Source: Symbiodinium natans | Taxonomy: Eukaryota; Sar; Dinophyceae; Suessiales; Symbiodiniaceae | Length of the DNA stretch: 52,500 nucleotides | NCBI GenBank assembly: GCA_905221605.1 | Contig: CAJNDS010000056.1 | Coordinates: forward strand, 1-52,500 | Reading direction: 5' to 3' | Shown here: piece by piece, positions 29,658-39,436 of the stretch | Position numbering within the stretch: the first letter of the stretch is position 1 | Layout: each line of letters begins with the position of its first letter | Notes under the pieces: model-generated | The model's database searches: none | The model's input: only the letters and a program-made list of their open reading frames with translations | What the model was told of the DNA's origin: nothing | Program-made: the position numbers and the translations under genes

Positions 29658-32600
29658 AACGAGTGGAAGATGATGGTACCATAATCTTGGACACCTTTCT
29701 GGTTTTGGAAGAGGACGAGGAGGATTCCTCTTCAAAGCTGCGCAAATGGAAGGACAGCGGCTGGGGTACATGGTGGACAGGCTCATGGCAGACTGGTCAA
29801 TGGTACAAAGGTTCCGATGGTCAATGGGACTGGAAGTCGGAGGAACAGCAGTCTCGTGAGTGGTTTGCCGAGTCAAAAGCATCCTCGAAGGAACAAGAGG
29901 AGGCTGAGCAGAAACAGCTCTATGGAGAGAAGATCTGTCGAAATCTCCTGGAAGATGAAACAATTGATAATGACTATGTGGGCAAAATCACTGGGATGTT
30001 GCTGAGTCGTTCAATGGACGTGATTGTGGAGTGTATTGCAGATCATGCATTCCTGAATAATGAGGCTCGGAGCGCATACAACATCTTGCTAAGTGATGAT
30101 TGGAAGCCTGAGGAGAAAGAACGTGTCGGTGTGGAAGAAACAACCACTTTTTCCCGGAAGCAGTACCACGACGCGCTCTACGAACTGGCACGCAAGAAAA
30201 GAAGATTTAGTGGACCAGTCGTGGGTGAAGCGGTGGCAATGTTGCTGAGCAAAGGGAAAGATGAGCTTTGGAACGAGCTGTGGTTGGACACCAAGCGATT
30301 TCTGCAAGAGCTTGATGGTGCAGTCGAGGAGATGAGTAAGAGGGAAAACAGGCCAATAGAAGCCTATATGGATCCCGATCAGTACAAAAAGGCTCACACG
30401 ACTCCGAAGACTGTGTCACCTGGATACAGCAAGCTGTGCAAGTTCTTCAATCAAGGGAGGTGTCGAAATGGAGATGGGTGTTCCTATGAACATCGTCGCT
30501 ACGGTGAAGGGTGGCCTGAAGGAGAGCCAACTGAGCCAAAGAACAGCCAAAAAACTGGTGACGAGGATGGGGACATCGGTGGCCCTCCAACTGATGAAGG
30601 TACAGTGGATGAGGCGCAGCAGGAGCGGGAGGATTCAGCCTTCCGTGCCCAGTACAATTATGGCAAAGGGACATCAAAAGGTGAGCCTGCGCTGGGTGAA
30701 ACGAAGAAACGGCTGTGTCTGTATTACAATCAAAGTGGTTGTAAATATGGGACTGCATGCAGGTATCTCCACGACGATGACATGGCATTGGAAGGGACCT
30801 GGGAGCCTGGCAAATCTTGGGACAATGCTTCCAGGAGGGCACTAAGGGACGCGGGGTTCCACCATTGCTGTTTCGACTACTATCTCAACGGGAGATGTCG
30901 TGTGCGATTTGGCTGCAAGTATTCTCACGAAGAGATGTCTGAGGACCGGCTGGCCCAGTTGAAGCATTTGGTGAATGTGGCAAACCATGTGTCCTTTCAA
31001 AGGGCAAAGGGATTGGAGATTCCCGACAGGAACGCTTTTCAACCACCGGTAAGTGGGGGAGCAGAATCTTCGTCCTCCTCAGCACCAAAAGCGCTGCAGA
31101 TGACCAATGTGTCACAAAAAGATGGTGAAAAGGGTATTCTGGATGAAGAAGAGGCTGATGAACAAAAGAATTCGGTGGCTGCATCTACTAGCACTCAGCT
31201 TCACAATCCAGAGGAGCCAATTGAAAATTGGATGGCTCGCAACCAACACCTGTGGGTGTATACCCCTCATGTAAGTGAGGTGATGATTACCCTTGGTGTG
31301 ACCAATGTGTCGGACTTGCAAGAGTTCATCTTTGTGGAAGATTTGGTTGACAAAGGGATCAACAAGGTGACCGCATGCAAAATTCTGCAATTGGTGGGTG
31401 AGGTCCGATATCGACCGGGAGGACCGGAAAAGGCAGTTCCTTCTGATGCATCTGTACGGGTACAACAATCTTCTGGGAACAAAGGGACTGGAAGAGCGGC
31501 GGTGCGAACCCTCACTCAGGTGCGTGAAGCTGAAGGCTCCGGTGCAAAAACGATGCCGAGAGGCTCCTATCGGGAGCTTTTTGATAAGGTCAAGTACCGT
31601 GACGCTTGGACGCTTGCGCAGAGGTCTCCGCTGTGCGTACAGAAGCTGAAGTTGGTGGGAGTTGGAATGCCACCGGTGAATCCACCAACAAAAAAGTATC
31701 GGTCAAGATCAAACCCTGTGAAAAGGGGAAGGCCCTTGCTGGACAAAAAACAGGTGCGACAGGTGCCACGCTCTCGCTCACAGCGACGAGCGCAACCGGC
31801 GGAAGTGGTGGAGAAACCAAAACCACTGGAACTGAAGCCTCGTGGTGGGTTGTCGTATCGGTTCAGCAGAGCGTGGGCAGATGTGGTGGACGATGATGAT
31901 CAGGCGGAGGCTTTGGTTTCTTATGCCGCTTCCTCAAGCGATTCAAGCGAGGAAGAGACCAATGCTGTGCACCGCATGCGGGAAATCCTTTTGCAAGAAA
32001 GGGATTTACAGAGAACTGCGATTCGTGGCAATGTTCCGATGGGTGGTTCTTCCGGCCCCAATGACGGGCAGAAAAAATCGGTTCACCTTGGCAAAGAACG
32101 CGACAAAGCGTCGCGGGGGGAGACCCGCCAAGAAGTGACTTCTCAAGTTTTTTCGCTACCACAACCTTCTCGTCGAGCTGAACAGTCTCAAAAAAGAGCA
32201 AGGGATGGCTCAGTTATGGTTGGTTCGCTGGCGGTGGGCTCCACGGATGAGGTTTTACCTGGGCAAGGTGTTGCTGGACAGGTGAATGTCCCTGAAAGCG
32301 CTCAAGTTCTTCCTGGGCATGAAGTGGCTGGACAGGAGACGGCGCCTGAAGGAGCAGTACAAATTTCTGGTGAGGAGACTGACCAAAAAGAAGGAGAAGG
32401 TGGGAGCAATGACCTCCGTGGTGATGATGCGAAGAAGTTGGACGGTGGTTCGGTGAGGAGTGACCTTCAGCAATTGCTGGTTAAAGGCCTTCTGAATCGG
32501 ATTTATTGGAAGGTTGCAGTTGGCAAGTTGCCGGTGGGGCAAAGAGACTGCCAAAAAGGGTCCAATAAGATGGATCGAAATTTGGTTATTAGCATGTCAT

Positions 32601-35362
32601 CCGAGGGTGCAAGCGAACAGGATGAGAACCTGGCACTGGAGGACGATGCTGATCAGTCAATGGGTGACGGTGCGATGGTAGTTCTGGTGTATGATCCAAG
32701 GACGCTGATTCAGTCGCCAACAACTGATTGGGTTATGCGTCGTGGTCTGACCGATCGTTCCATCTGGCCAGCAATGGCGTACACAGCACAGAGAATATGT
32801 GCTGAAATGGTTCAAGTGGATGAACTGAACGCCCAGTTGAATACTGGGAGACTCCTTTTTGAAAGGAGAGATCAAGGATATTATTGTGATTTGCATCATT
32901 CGTTCCATGACAATCCGTGCTTGCCGGTGGTGGGAAATTATCCTCTTTCGGTGATGGGTGCACTGCTTTCTCCTGGCCTGGAAAAGGAATTCAGGGACAC
33001 TGGAAAGTTTGGAACTGCTATGGAGGCAAGAGCCAATGATTGGAGTCGCAGTCCAGGCATGGAAGTTCATGTGGAACTTATGGCAAGGGTAGCCAATCTG
33101 GTCGCTCCATTCCTTAGACTTGGAGGCCAAGGGACAGTGGTGAATTCCGAATTTCTCTGGCAGCACGGGAGGGACCAAATGATGGAGTTCCTTCAGGCAG
33201 CGACTTGCGCTGATCAATTGGAAGTTCTCTGGAGAAGAATGGACGACGATGCTGATGAAGAAGTGGATCCTACAGGAATGGTGCTGGAGATCCCCGATCA
33301 ACAAGATGCGGTACTAGATCAAGGGAACAATGAATCCCTTATTCCCATTGAAGATGCTGGAGGTGAGACACTTGGTGACACTGGAAGGGATGGCAAAGCG
33401 CCAGAAGTCTCTCCAGAAGAGGAGACATCCAGTGGGTCGTCAAGACTGGCGGGCACAAGGATTTTCTTGTGGTCAGTGTACTCTCGTGTTGCTTCCAACT
33501 TCTCTACGCAGGACCGCACTACTGGGAAGATCTTTGACAGCACAAAAGGTTATCCTGGTGAAGGACCAAACAATGGTGACAATCCTTCCTCTAAGAGGAA
33601 CTTACCCTGGATCTCTGAAGACTACCTCGACGAAGTGGTGTCAAAAAAGATGGAAAGGTCTTCAGATATGGATGGGCTGGAGGGGTCTGTTCCGGGAAGT
33701 GAGGGATCGTTGGAAAAGGTAGAGGTGGAGAATGTTACTGCCTCTAAAATTCTTATGGCTCTTTGGAAGAAGGGACATAGAGTTGGTTATAGGAGGTTGT
33801 GTCGTTTGAACGTATCTGGATGCAAGGTTGGAACAATGAAGCGTCCAATCAAAAGGGTGCAGAAGATCGGCACTAGGAAAGCCCTCATGGAGAAGTTCAA
33901 TGTTTTTGGATCGTCTCAGCGTGGCTCAGGAGCTGGCGGAAAACCAATCATGAAGGTGGTAGGACCAAGGCCAGGTTTTCCAGCTGTACTCCAAGCATCA
34001 AATACTGATAGCACCTGGGGTGAAGGGAGCAGTTCTCAAGCACATGGCAATGTTCATGTAGAGCAGAATCGCCCTATGGACCGGTACGAGGCAGAGCGCT
34101 TGGAGAAGAGGAAGAAAGGCTTCTGCTATTGGTTCAGCAAGGGGAAAGATCGCTGCAAATTTGGTGAAGACTGCAAATTCATCCATTCAGAAGATGATGT
34201 GGTGCTACATTCGTATTGGTGCAAATACTATGTGGCAGGGAGAGACTGTTTCGCTGGAAAGGATTGTGCGTTCTCGCATGATGCAACTGGTGTGAGGTGC
34301 ATCCAGTTTGCTCGGTCTGGGAAGTGTCGTTATGGTGACAGGTGTGTCTTCGAGCATGGTGTTCCGCTGGATGAACAGAGGCCAAGGTCTCCAAGGACGC
34401 CCCCAAGGGATGGTCCAAGGAGAAGTTCTGGTGCAAATGGTGGAGAAAAGGAGATCTCTCCTGAACAGTTCGATGATGGTGAGGAGTATTCCATGACCTA
34501 TGACGATGACACCAAAATGTCGGAACTGTTGATGGAAGCGATTTCAATTCTGTCGAATGGCAAACCAGACTTGGCTCGAGCAGAGGCGGACCCACTGTTC
34601 AAACTCCTGAAGTTCAAGGGAGACGCTGACCAGATGGATAGAGAATGGGTTTCGTGGACCGACGATATGTTGTCCGTGCTGGAACTTCACGAAGTAGTGA
34701 AGTCGTATGAGGTTTCGCTCGAGGAGGTGGAAGAATGGGTCAATGACCTGAGGATATGGTTCGAGCGAGCCAACTTGGAAGAAGAAAAAGATCCCAAAAG
34801 GGGCAAGAAGAGGTCCCTAGAAAGGGAGTCCAGCAAAGATATTCCTGCCGAAAAGGAGGTGGTTGAGACTTCTGAGACGGAGGTTATCGTTGAGGAGGAG
34901 GCAAAAAAGGTTAAAAAGAAGAGGAAACCTGTAGTTATCGAAGATCCTTACACTCTCCTGGTTCCAAAGCCGAAGAAGATGCCGGCGACCATTGAGAAGA
35001 GTGGATCATCATCCAATGCGGCGGTTTCTGCAGGGGAAAAAGCCTCGAGAATGCGCGCAAAGTCAATCGTCGGTGGAAAGGCGAAGAAGAAGGAGAAAAG
35101 TCAGAGTCCCAAAAAGGGAGAAGTGGTGGTGGTGAAAGGTCCTGAAGAAAAGGATCGTCCTCCTGATGTGGATGAGCAAGCGTCGGCAGCTGTGAGTGCA
35201 GAGCTGGGTCAATCTTGCCAAGCGATTGAGGACGCGAAAAGAGAAGGACTGGTATCCTCAATTCAAAGGGGCGTACAGGATCCTGTTCTTGCAGTTTCGG
35301 ACCTGGAGTATATTCTGCTGCAACTTCACCTCAAGATTGCCAACAATCGGAAAAAGAAGTGA
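29573..35362 (+). CDS. Element ORF2: end of S1 domain, W-rich region, SAM-like segment, six CCCH zinc fingers
   Basis: Open from 29573 to TGA at 35360-35362, about 1,930 codons, with no own start needed if read on from ORF1. It begins with the missing S1 strands (QFGDTVNGTVKRVEDDGTII). A Trp-rich stretch follows (WGTWWTGSWQTGQWYKG, near 29760-29830). CCCH fingers lie at 30436-30493 (C-x7-C-x5-C-x3-H), 30715-30772, 30866-30930, 34124-34186, 34220-34279 and 34298-34357, in two groups of three. Between them is a SAM-like helical segment (about 31200-31420, LGVTNVSDLQEFIFVEDLV) and a long unassigned middle with a folded look at about 32690-33240. The C-terminus is Lys/Glu-rich. CCCH fingers and S1 domains bind RNA in known proteins, so an RNA-packaging or RNA-binding role is inferred. 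No YxDD, DDE or protease motif was found. Confidence 0.75.
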   Translation, partial: YKCIGSCRREQCNNVHQFQFGDTVNGTVKRVEDDGTIILDTFLVLEEDEEDSSSKLRKWKDSGWGTWWTGSWQTGQWYKGSDGQWDWKSEEQQSREWFAESKASSKEQEEAEQKQLYGEKICRNLLEDETIDNDYVGKITGMLLSRSMDVIVECIADHAFLNNEARSAYNILLSDDWKPEEKERVGVEETTTFSRKQYHDALYELARKKRRFSGPVVGEAVAMLLSKGKDELWNELWLDTKRFLQELDGAVEEMSKRENRPIEAYMDPDQYKKAHTTPKTVSPGYSKLCKFFNQGRCRNGDGCSYEHRRYGEGWPEGEPTEPKNSQKTGDEDGDIGGPPTDEGTVDEAQQEREDSAFRAQYNYGKGTSKGEPALGETKKRLCLYYNQSGCKYGTACRYLHDDDMALEGTWEPGKSWDNASRRALRDAGFHHCCFDYYLNGRCRVRFGCKYSHEEMSEDRLAQLKHLVNVANHVSFQRAKGLEIPDRNAFQPPVSGGAESSSSSAPKALQMTNVSQKDGEKGILDEEEADEQKNSVAASTSTQLHNPEEPIENWMARNQHLWVYTPHVSEVMITLGVTNVSDLQEFIFVEDLVDKGINKVTACKILQLVGEVRYRPGGPEKAVPSDASVRVQQSSGNKGTGRAAVRTLTQVREAEGSGAKTMPRGSYRELFDKVKYRDAWTLAQRSPLCVQKLKLVGVGMPPVNPPTKKYRSRSNPVKRGRPLLDKKQVRQVPRSRSQRRAQPAEVVEKPKPLELKPRGGLSYRFSRAWADVVDDDDQAEALVSYAASSSDSSEEETNAVHRMREILLQERDLQRTAIRGNVPMGGSSGPNDGQKKSVHLGKERDKASRGETRQEVTSQVFSLPQPSRRAEQSQKRARDGSVMVGSLAVGSTDEVLPGQGVAGQVNVPESAQVLPGHEVAGQETAPEGAVQISGEETDQKEGEGGSNDLRGDDAKKLDGGSVRSDLQQLLVKGLLNRIYWKVAVGKLPVGQRDCQKGSNKMDRNLVISMSSEGASEQDENLALEDDADQSMGDGAMVVLVYDPRTLIQSPTTDWVMRRGLTDRSIWPAMAYTAQRICAEMVQVDELNAQLNTGRLLFERRDQGYYCDLHHSFHDNPCLPVVGNYPLSVMGALLSPGLEKEFRDTGKFGTAMEARANDWSRSPGMEVHVELMARVANLVAPFLRLGGQGTVVNSEFLWQHGRDQMMEFLQAATCADQLEVLWRRMDDDADEEVDPTGMVLEIPDQQDAVLDQGNNESLIPIEDAGGETLGDTGRDGKAPEVSPEEETSSGSSRLAGTRIFLWSVYSRVASNFSTQDRTTGKIFDSTKGYPGEGPNNGDNPSSKRNLPWISEDYLDEVVSKKMERSSDMDGLEGSVPGSEGSLEKVEVENVTASKILMALWKKGHRVGYRRLCRLNVSGCKVGTMKRPIKRVQKIGTRKALMEKFNVFGSSQRGSGAGGKPIMKVVGPRPGFPAVLQASNTDSTWGEGSSSQAHGNVHVEQNRPMDRYEAERLEKRKKGFCYWFSKGKDRCKFGEDCKFIHSEDDVVLHSYWCKYYVAGRDCFAGKDCAFSHDATGVRCIQFARSGKCRYGDRCVFEHGVPLDEQRPRSPRTPPRDGPRRSSGANGGEKEISPEQFDDGEEYSMTYDDDTKMSELLMEAISILSNGKPDLARAEADPLFKLLKFKGDADQMDREWVSWTDDMLSVLELHEVVKSYEVSLEEVEEWVNDLRIWFERANLEEEKDPKRGKKRSLERESSKDIPAEKEVVETSETEVIVEEEAKKVKKKRKPVVIEDPYTLLVPKPKKMPATIEKSGSSSNAAVSAGEKASRMRAKSIVGGKAKKKEKSQSPKKGEVVVVKGPEEKDRPPDVDEQASAAVSAELGQSCQAIEDAKREGLVSSIQRGVQDPVLAVSDLEYILLQLHLKIANNRKKK
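29601..29616 (+). repeat. 8-bp tandem duplication at the ORF1/ORF2 frame change
   Basis: AACAATGT occurs twice in a row (29601-29608 and 29609-29616), exactly where the S1 domain changes frame. Counting one copy only keeps one frame across the whole domain. Confidence 0.85.
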
Positions 35363-35731
35363 TTGGATGGTATGGATGAAGGGATGGTTTTTCTCTTTCT
35401 GGAGACAGGTGCGCTGGAACAGCCAATGTGCTGACAAATGTGGTGGTTACTATTAAGGGTATGGAAATCCCTGATAGTAGAAGTCAGTAGCTTTTCGCGT
35501 AGCGAAGACCACGGTTTGTGGTGAAGAAGGCCAAGGAGTCTTCGGTGATGAGAGGATCATGGTGAAAAGATTCTCTATGGTTAGTGGATTTAGCCAATGT
35601 GCTATAATTTCGTCCTGGTAGACGTTAAACCATATTGTGCATGTCAAGCAGCAGGCTACTGCCCTAATGGCAGTTTTTGGCCAAAGATCTGCATCTCCAA
35701 TGTGTCCTAGGACATCCTAGGACAGGGGGAG
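35363..35731 (+). other. 3' untranslated part of the element with polypurine tract
   Basis: No coding. It contains TCCTAGGACATCCTAGGACA (a short doubled motif) just before the purine tract AGGGGGAG at 35724-35731, which abuts the right terminal repeat. Confidence 0.6.
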
Positions 35732-35851
35732 TGCGGAGCTGCAACTGGTATTGTAAAAAGAGTTAGTGTTGGAAGTTGAAAGGGTTAATAAACCCGGAAA
35801 TCATTTTTATGGCTCAAGACTGGGCCATGTGCCTGGTAGTAAAAGGTGAGT
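35732..35851 (+). repeat. Right 120-bp terminal direct repeat
   Basis: Identical to 28350-28469 over its full length. The flanking G before both copies also matches by chance. Confidence 0.9.
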
Positions 35852-36582
35852 GCCCTGTGGTTTGGGTTTGTTGTGTGGTTGATCCAGGGAAATTAAGGGT
35901 TTCTGTTGGGGTTGACTTTCTGGTTTCTCGTCCCCCTTCGGTTCCCCCCCGTATAGGGTTTGAGCTTCTGGTTTGAAGTTTAGGGTTGAGGGTGGGGAGC
36001 CCTTTCTTAGGGTTTGAGGTTGAGGAACCCTTTCTTAGGCTTTGTGGTTTAGGTTGGGGGTGGGCAGACGCCCTTCTAACGCGACATATACGACGACCCA
36101 GTCCTTCCGATGGTTTCAGCGATCTAGCAACGCAGCTCCTTCTCCTTCTCCCTCTCCCTCTCTCCTTCTCCTTCTCCTTCTCCTCCTCCTCCTCCTCGAG
36201 CTTTTGGATCTGCGCGGAGAACCCCGCCCTCTCCACAGAGGACTCATCTTTAAATTGTCCAGAGACCGCTCCCCTTGCCACCCACGGAGGCAACAGCCTT
36301 CGCCGAAGCCAACAGTGCTCGAAAGAAAGGCGAGTGGAGCTTCGAGGCGCAGTTGCTTTTGAGTACAAGGGCGGCTTTATTGCCAACTTCATTCGAGCAA
36401 CAGGCGCCGCGCACCCCTTTACACCACCGACAGGCCAAAGGTCTGGTTTTGTTTAGGCTCTGTGCAGCACCTGGCGTGGATCTCTTGAGCCACACAGGAT
36501 CGAGGCCAATACCAAACCCCCAAAGCAATCTCATGAAGAGCGTTCCGCGTCGGGTGATTGTGACGGTTGCCCACGCGTCGGA
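35852..36582. other. Right flank of the element
   Basis: GGGTTGA/TTTAGGG-like degenerate bases to about 36060, then a CTTCTC pyrimidine repeat at 36137-36197. Open frames are strand-symmetric and not called. Confidence 0.5.
36137..36197. repeat. CTTCTC/CTC pyrimidine microsatellite
   Basis: About 60 bp of CTTCTC and CTCCTC units. Confidence 0.9.
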
Positions 36583-37242
36583 TCACTCGACCATGAATAC
36601 CCGTGCATCAAATGCACACACACACGCACACCTGCATGATCGCTCAACACGAGAGCCTCGACGAGTGTATGCACCGAGGAACGTCCAAAGTTCAACCTCA
36701 AGCGTCGTAGCGTCAGCAAGCTCAGCAGTAGTCTGCCATATTCGTGACTTCAAAATGTCCGAGAGAGCCCGGAACGAGTCCTCGAACGTCGGAGAAAGAG
36801 AGTCGCCTTTGGAGGTCTTGTCTGCAAGAGTGGAGGCCCGCATTGCCCGCATGGGGATTTCCTTTGGGGCACTTGTGGGCCATTTGGGGGGGGGTCATTG
36901 GGGGAGTTCACTCGCAGCCGAAACAGAGCTGGGGAGGAATTTCCGGAGTTTGACTTGTAGTGTCAGGGTGTTCGGCAATGGGCTTGGGGCAAGGTGATGC
37001 GCGATCTTGTCTGCGGTGCACAGATTTTGGCTCTGGACTTCGAAAACCAGGTTCTTCAAGTAAGTAGAGTAGCAGGCTGATGCACAGCACTTCATCCCAT
37101 CAGATTCGGCTGTCATCTTCGGCAACCTGAGGGCGTTCATTCGAAAAATGGAGTTGGGCAGCCGCCTAAATAATGCCTGAAACGTCTCTCCGAAGTCTGC
37201 CTTTTCAGCTCCCTCGCAAGACCCAGGGATGCAGGAAGACAT
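36583..37242 (-). CDS. Minus-strand two-exon candidate, unknown protein
   Basis: Two minus-strand stretches look like protein. The upstream one (about 36900-37242) has GETFQALFRRLPNSIFRMNA and KNLVFEVQSQNLCTADKIAH. The downstream one (about 36640-36852) has TFEDSFRALSDILKSRIWQT and ADATTLEVELWTFLGAYTR. Frame and composition are better than on the plus strand. Splice sites between them were not fixed. No family was recognised. The G run at about 36886-36893 lies in the gap between them. Confidence 0.4.
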
Positions 37243-38658
37243 AAGAGCACCCTGAAAGCTCGAGACAGCGGGACTTCAGAGATCTTGGAGACCAGGCGAA
37301 GTTGCGGGAGCAGGGTGGCGCAGGCGGCGCAGGCGGCCCACCTCGAAGTCTGAATGCCGGCGCAGGTGCATTGAATCGGATGTGGTTGAGGGGAGCTTAG
37401 GGGCTGCGATTGTGGCATCTAAGGAGCTTTGGGCTTTATGTACTTAAGATAAGGCTTGCAAACTGGGGGATGAAGTTGGATTGCGCCAGTGCAGAGGTGG
37501 GCTTTCGGTTGCCTTCTGGTGTTTAGGTTTTCGCTGTTGCTCCGCTTGTTGCAACGACACGAGCATCACGCCTTCTGGCACACGTGGCTTCATAAGTTCT
37601 TGACTAGGGGCGTGGTCCGAACTCGTGCAGCGGAGTGTTTTGATTGCTTGAGTTTAATTCAGCTTAGGAGCTGCGGCTCGGTGTGGAGTTGAATGAGACT
37701 TTGGTCTTGCAAATTGTTTGCTTCGGTAGGAGTTCCGTTCCGGGTGGGGTTTGCCTTCCATCTGCATGCGTTGCGGATGGAATTCGGGAGAGGATAGCAA
37801 GATAGTTCAGGTTGATGTCGGAAGGCCGCCCCAATATCCAGAACTGGAGGAGTCGACAGAACTGCAGCCGGCAGGCCCCTCAACCCCCAATAAGCCTTGC
37901 ATGAAGGGATCGGGGTCGGGGAGTTCGGGGTCATGTCGGCCAACGTCACGGAGCCGGACCAAGGTACCGGTAGTCGGCCTGCCTTTGCTATTGAAAATGG
38001 TTCCGAGCCACGCCCGAGCATGTTTCTTGTACCGTAGCATCAGATGCCTCGCAACACGTCAGCACTCCAGCTGCGCCTCTGCGGTGTGCTGAGAAGGTTC
38101 GGGCATCTCAGATGCGGCGGCGGGTCCTGAGCAGGAGCTGCCGAAGGACGTGCTCCGGGCCTTCAGACTGTGCAGCAGCTGGTTTTAGTCATCGCTGACA
38201 TGTCGTGTCGTAGTATGGGCCCAAACTCCAGGCTTCATTTCCAACTCAAACCTTTCAGGAACCCAGCGCTGCGCCGGCACCGCCAGGGCTGCCAGGGGCG
38301 CTGGCCTCTGGCCCCGGCGCAGGCGTATTGAAGGTGTTGGACCTGTTTTTGTTCTTTTTGCGGTCGAAGCTTTGCATGAGCTTTTTTAGTTTAATTCAAC
38401 ACTCCATGAGAGAGTCTCGCGAGCCCCAAGCCCTCTGTTGCTTTTCGGTACATTGACATGTATACTGGTAGTATGTACAAATCTCAGGTACAAGAGGTTC
38501 CATTTTCCTGGGGTCTTCTTGGAAACGCTTGTAGTTTGCATGTGTGTAGCATGCGATAGGAAAATCAAAGAAGCAGCATTGTCACGGTGTTGCAGCCTCT
38601 GCTGTTGGGAAGTTGCAATCGTTGGAATCAGTGTTAATGCGATTGCAACATTTTGCAG
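37243..38658. other. Gene-free or unresolved stretch
   Basis: Open frames exist on both strands, none with convincing splice context or family signal. No repeats of note. Confidence 0.35.
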
Positions 38659-38829
38659 AAAGCCAAGGGGGTGGAGGGACCAAAGCGGACCATCTCTGCC
38701 ACAAAACACCCTCTGCCGCCGAAAGGAGGCGAGCCAATGGCAGCACCTGCCGCACCGTCGCCTGAAGAGTTGCCTGCAAAGGCTCGGCGCTTCGGGGGAT
38801 GTCTCCTGGGAGCCAGCCCGAACCGTTGA
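38659..38829 (+). CDS. Possible terminal exon, Pro/Ala-rich tail
   Basis: The acceptor GCAACATTTTGCAG (AG at 38657-38658) is followed by 56 codons to TGA at 38827-38829. The translation is a basic, Pro/Ala-rich disordered tail (KRTISATKHPLPPKGGEP, then AAPAAPSPEELPAKARRFGG). The minus strand is open too but less plausible. No family can be assigned from this composition. Confidence 0.4.
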   Translation, partial: KAKGVEGPKRTISATKHPLPPKGGEPMAAPAAPSPEELPAKARRFGGCLLGASPNR

Positions 38830-39063
38830 GTCCCGATTCTTCCCTGCTCGTAACAGGTAACAAGTCTCCCGAGAAGCAGCCCATCAGACATACAACCATT
38901 CCAACACATGTACGTAGACCTTGCCGTTGCCCCGAACAAGCAGAACCGTGCCATTCTTAAAGCATGAGCCGTCGCCCTCGAGTGGGACTCAAAAAGGCTT
39001 AAAGACACCAGCCGAGAGTAAATGCAGAACACGACAGACGTGACTAGAATCTAGAAGCCCTCA

Positions 39064-39098
39064 TGGTTAGGGCCGCTATGGGTAGGCGGCCCTAACCA
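39064..39098. repeat. Perfect 13-bp inverted repeat, 9-nt loop
   Basis: TGGTTAGGGCCGC at 39064-39076 and its exact complement at 39086-39098 enclose the loop TATGGGTAG. The stem is GC-rich and contains TTAGGG/CCCTAA. It could be a structured RNA, a mobile-element end or a chance palindrome. Confidence 0.9.
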
Positions 39099-39132
39099 CC
39101 AGACCCCAGCCTCAAATCTCGCAACTTGAAAT

Positions 39133-39178
39133 CCCAAACCCTAAACCCTAAACCCTAAACCCTAAACCCTAAACCCTA
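39133..39178 (-). repeat. Interstitial CCCTAAA array
   Basis: About six perfect CCCTAAA heptamers. Confidence 0.9.
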
Positions 39179-39291
39179 CAGCTGAAGGTGCCAGCACCTC
39201 GCGCACCGAAGGCTCGTGGGCGAGGTGCCTTGGGACAGTGACTGGAGAGTGACGGCTTAAGCACCTTTAAGTGGATGTTCAGGGCAATAGA

Positions 39292-39316
39292 GGGTTTAGG
39301 GTTTAGGGTTTAGGGT
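39292..39316 (+). repeat. Interstitial TTTAGGG array
   Basis: Three to four TTTAGGG copies, inverted relative to the array 115 bp to the left. Confidence 0.9.
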
Positions 39317-39436
39317 ATATAGGGGTCGCGGAATGTATTACTTAATGGTATTCCCTTCTGGTTTTCTTTGTAATTATACTAGAAAGGCCCCAAAAGCCCT
39401 GCTCTAATTTTTTTACAGACCCCCCATATTCTAGGG

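Larger units (their letters stand above)
28350..35851 (+). mobile_element. 7.5-kb LTR-type element without recognisable pol
   Basis: Two identical 120-bp direct repeats (28350-28469 and 35732-35851) bound a unit with one long coding region on the plus strand. The right repeat starts with TG directly after a purine tract (AGGGGGAG, 35724-35731), as a 3' LTR does after its polypurine tract. Identical repeats mean a recent insertion. Flanks on both sides are telomere-like GGGTTGA/TTTAGGG sequence. Against a standard LTR element: no target-site duplication is visible, the repeat ends in GTGAGT and not CA, no obvious tRNA primer site follows, and the protein has no protease, integrase or reverse transcriptase motif. 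CCCH fingers in Gag-like proteins are, as I recall, common in dinoflagellate copia-type elements, so a non-autonomous Gag-only element is the leading reading. A retroposed host gene is the alternative. Confidence 0.6.
38830..39436. other. No gene; hairpin and telomere-like repeats
   Basis: Holds the 13-bp hairpin at 39064-39098 and two telomere-like arrays in opposite orientation (39133-39178 and 39292-39316). Confidence 0.6.

Noticed and set aside
28425-35261. Minus-strand open frames opposite the element's coding region
   Set aside because: Shadows of the plus-strand gene; His/Ser/Leu-rich antisense composition and no domains.
28350-35851. Reverse transcriptase, integrase or protease in the element
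   Set aside because: I looked for YxDD-type, DDE-type with HHCC, and aspartic protease motifs in both open frames and saw none.
28340-35860. Target-site duplication of the element
   Set aside because: The 5 bp left of the element (TAGGG) and right of it (GCCCT) do not match directly. A boundary shift of a few bases did not give a convincing duplication.
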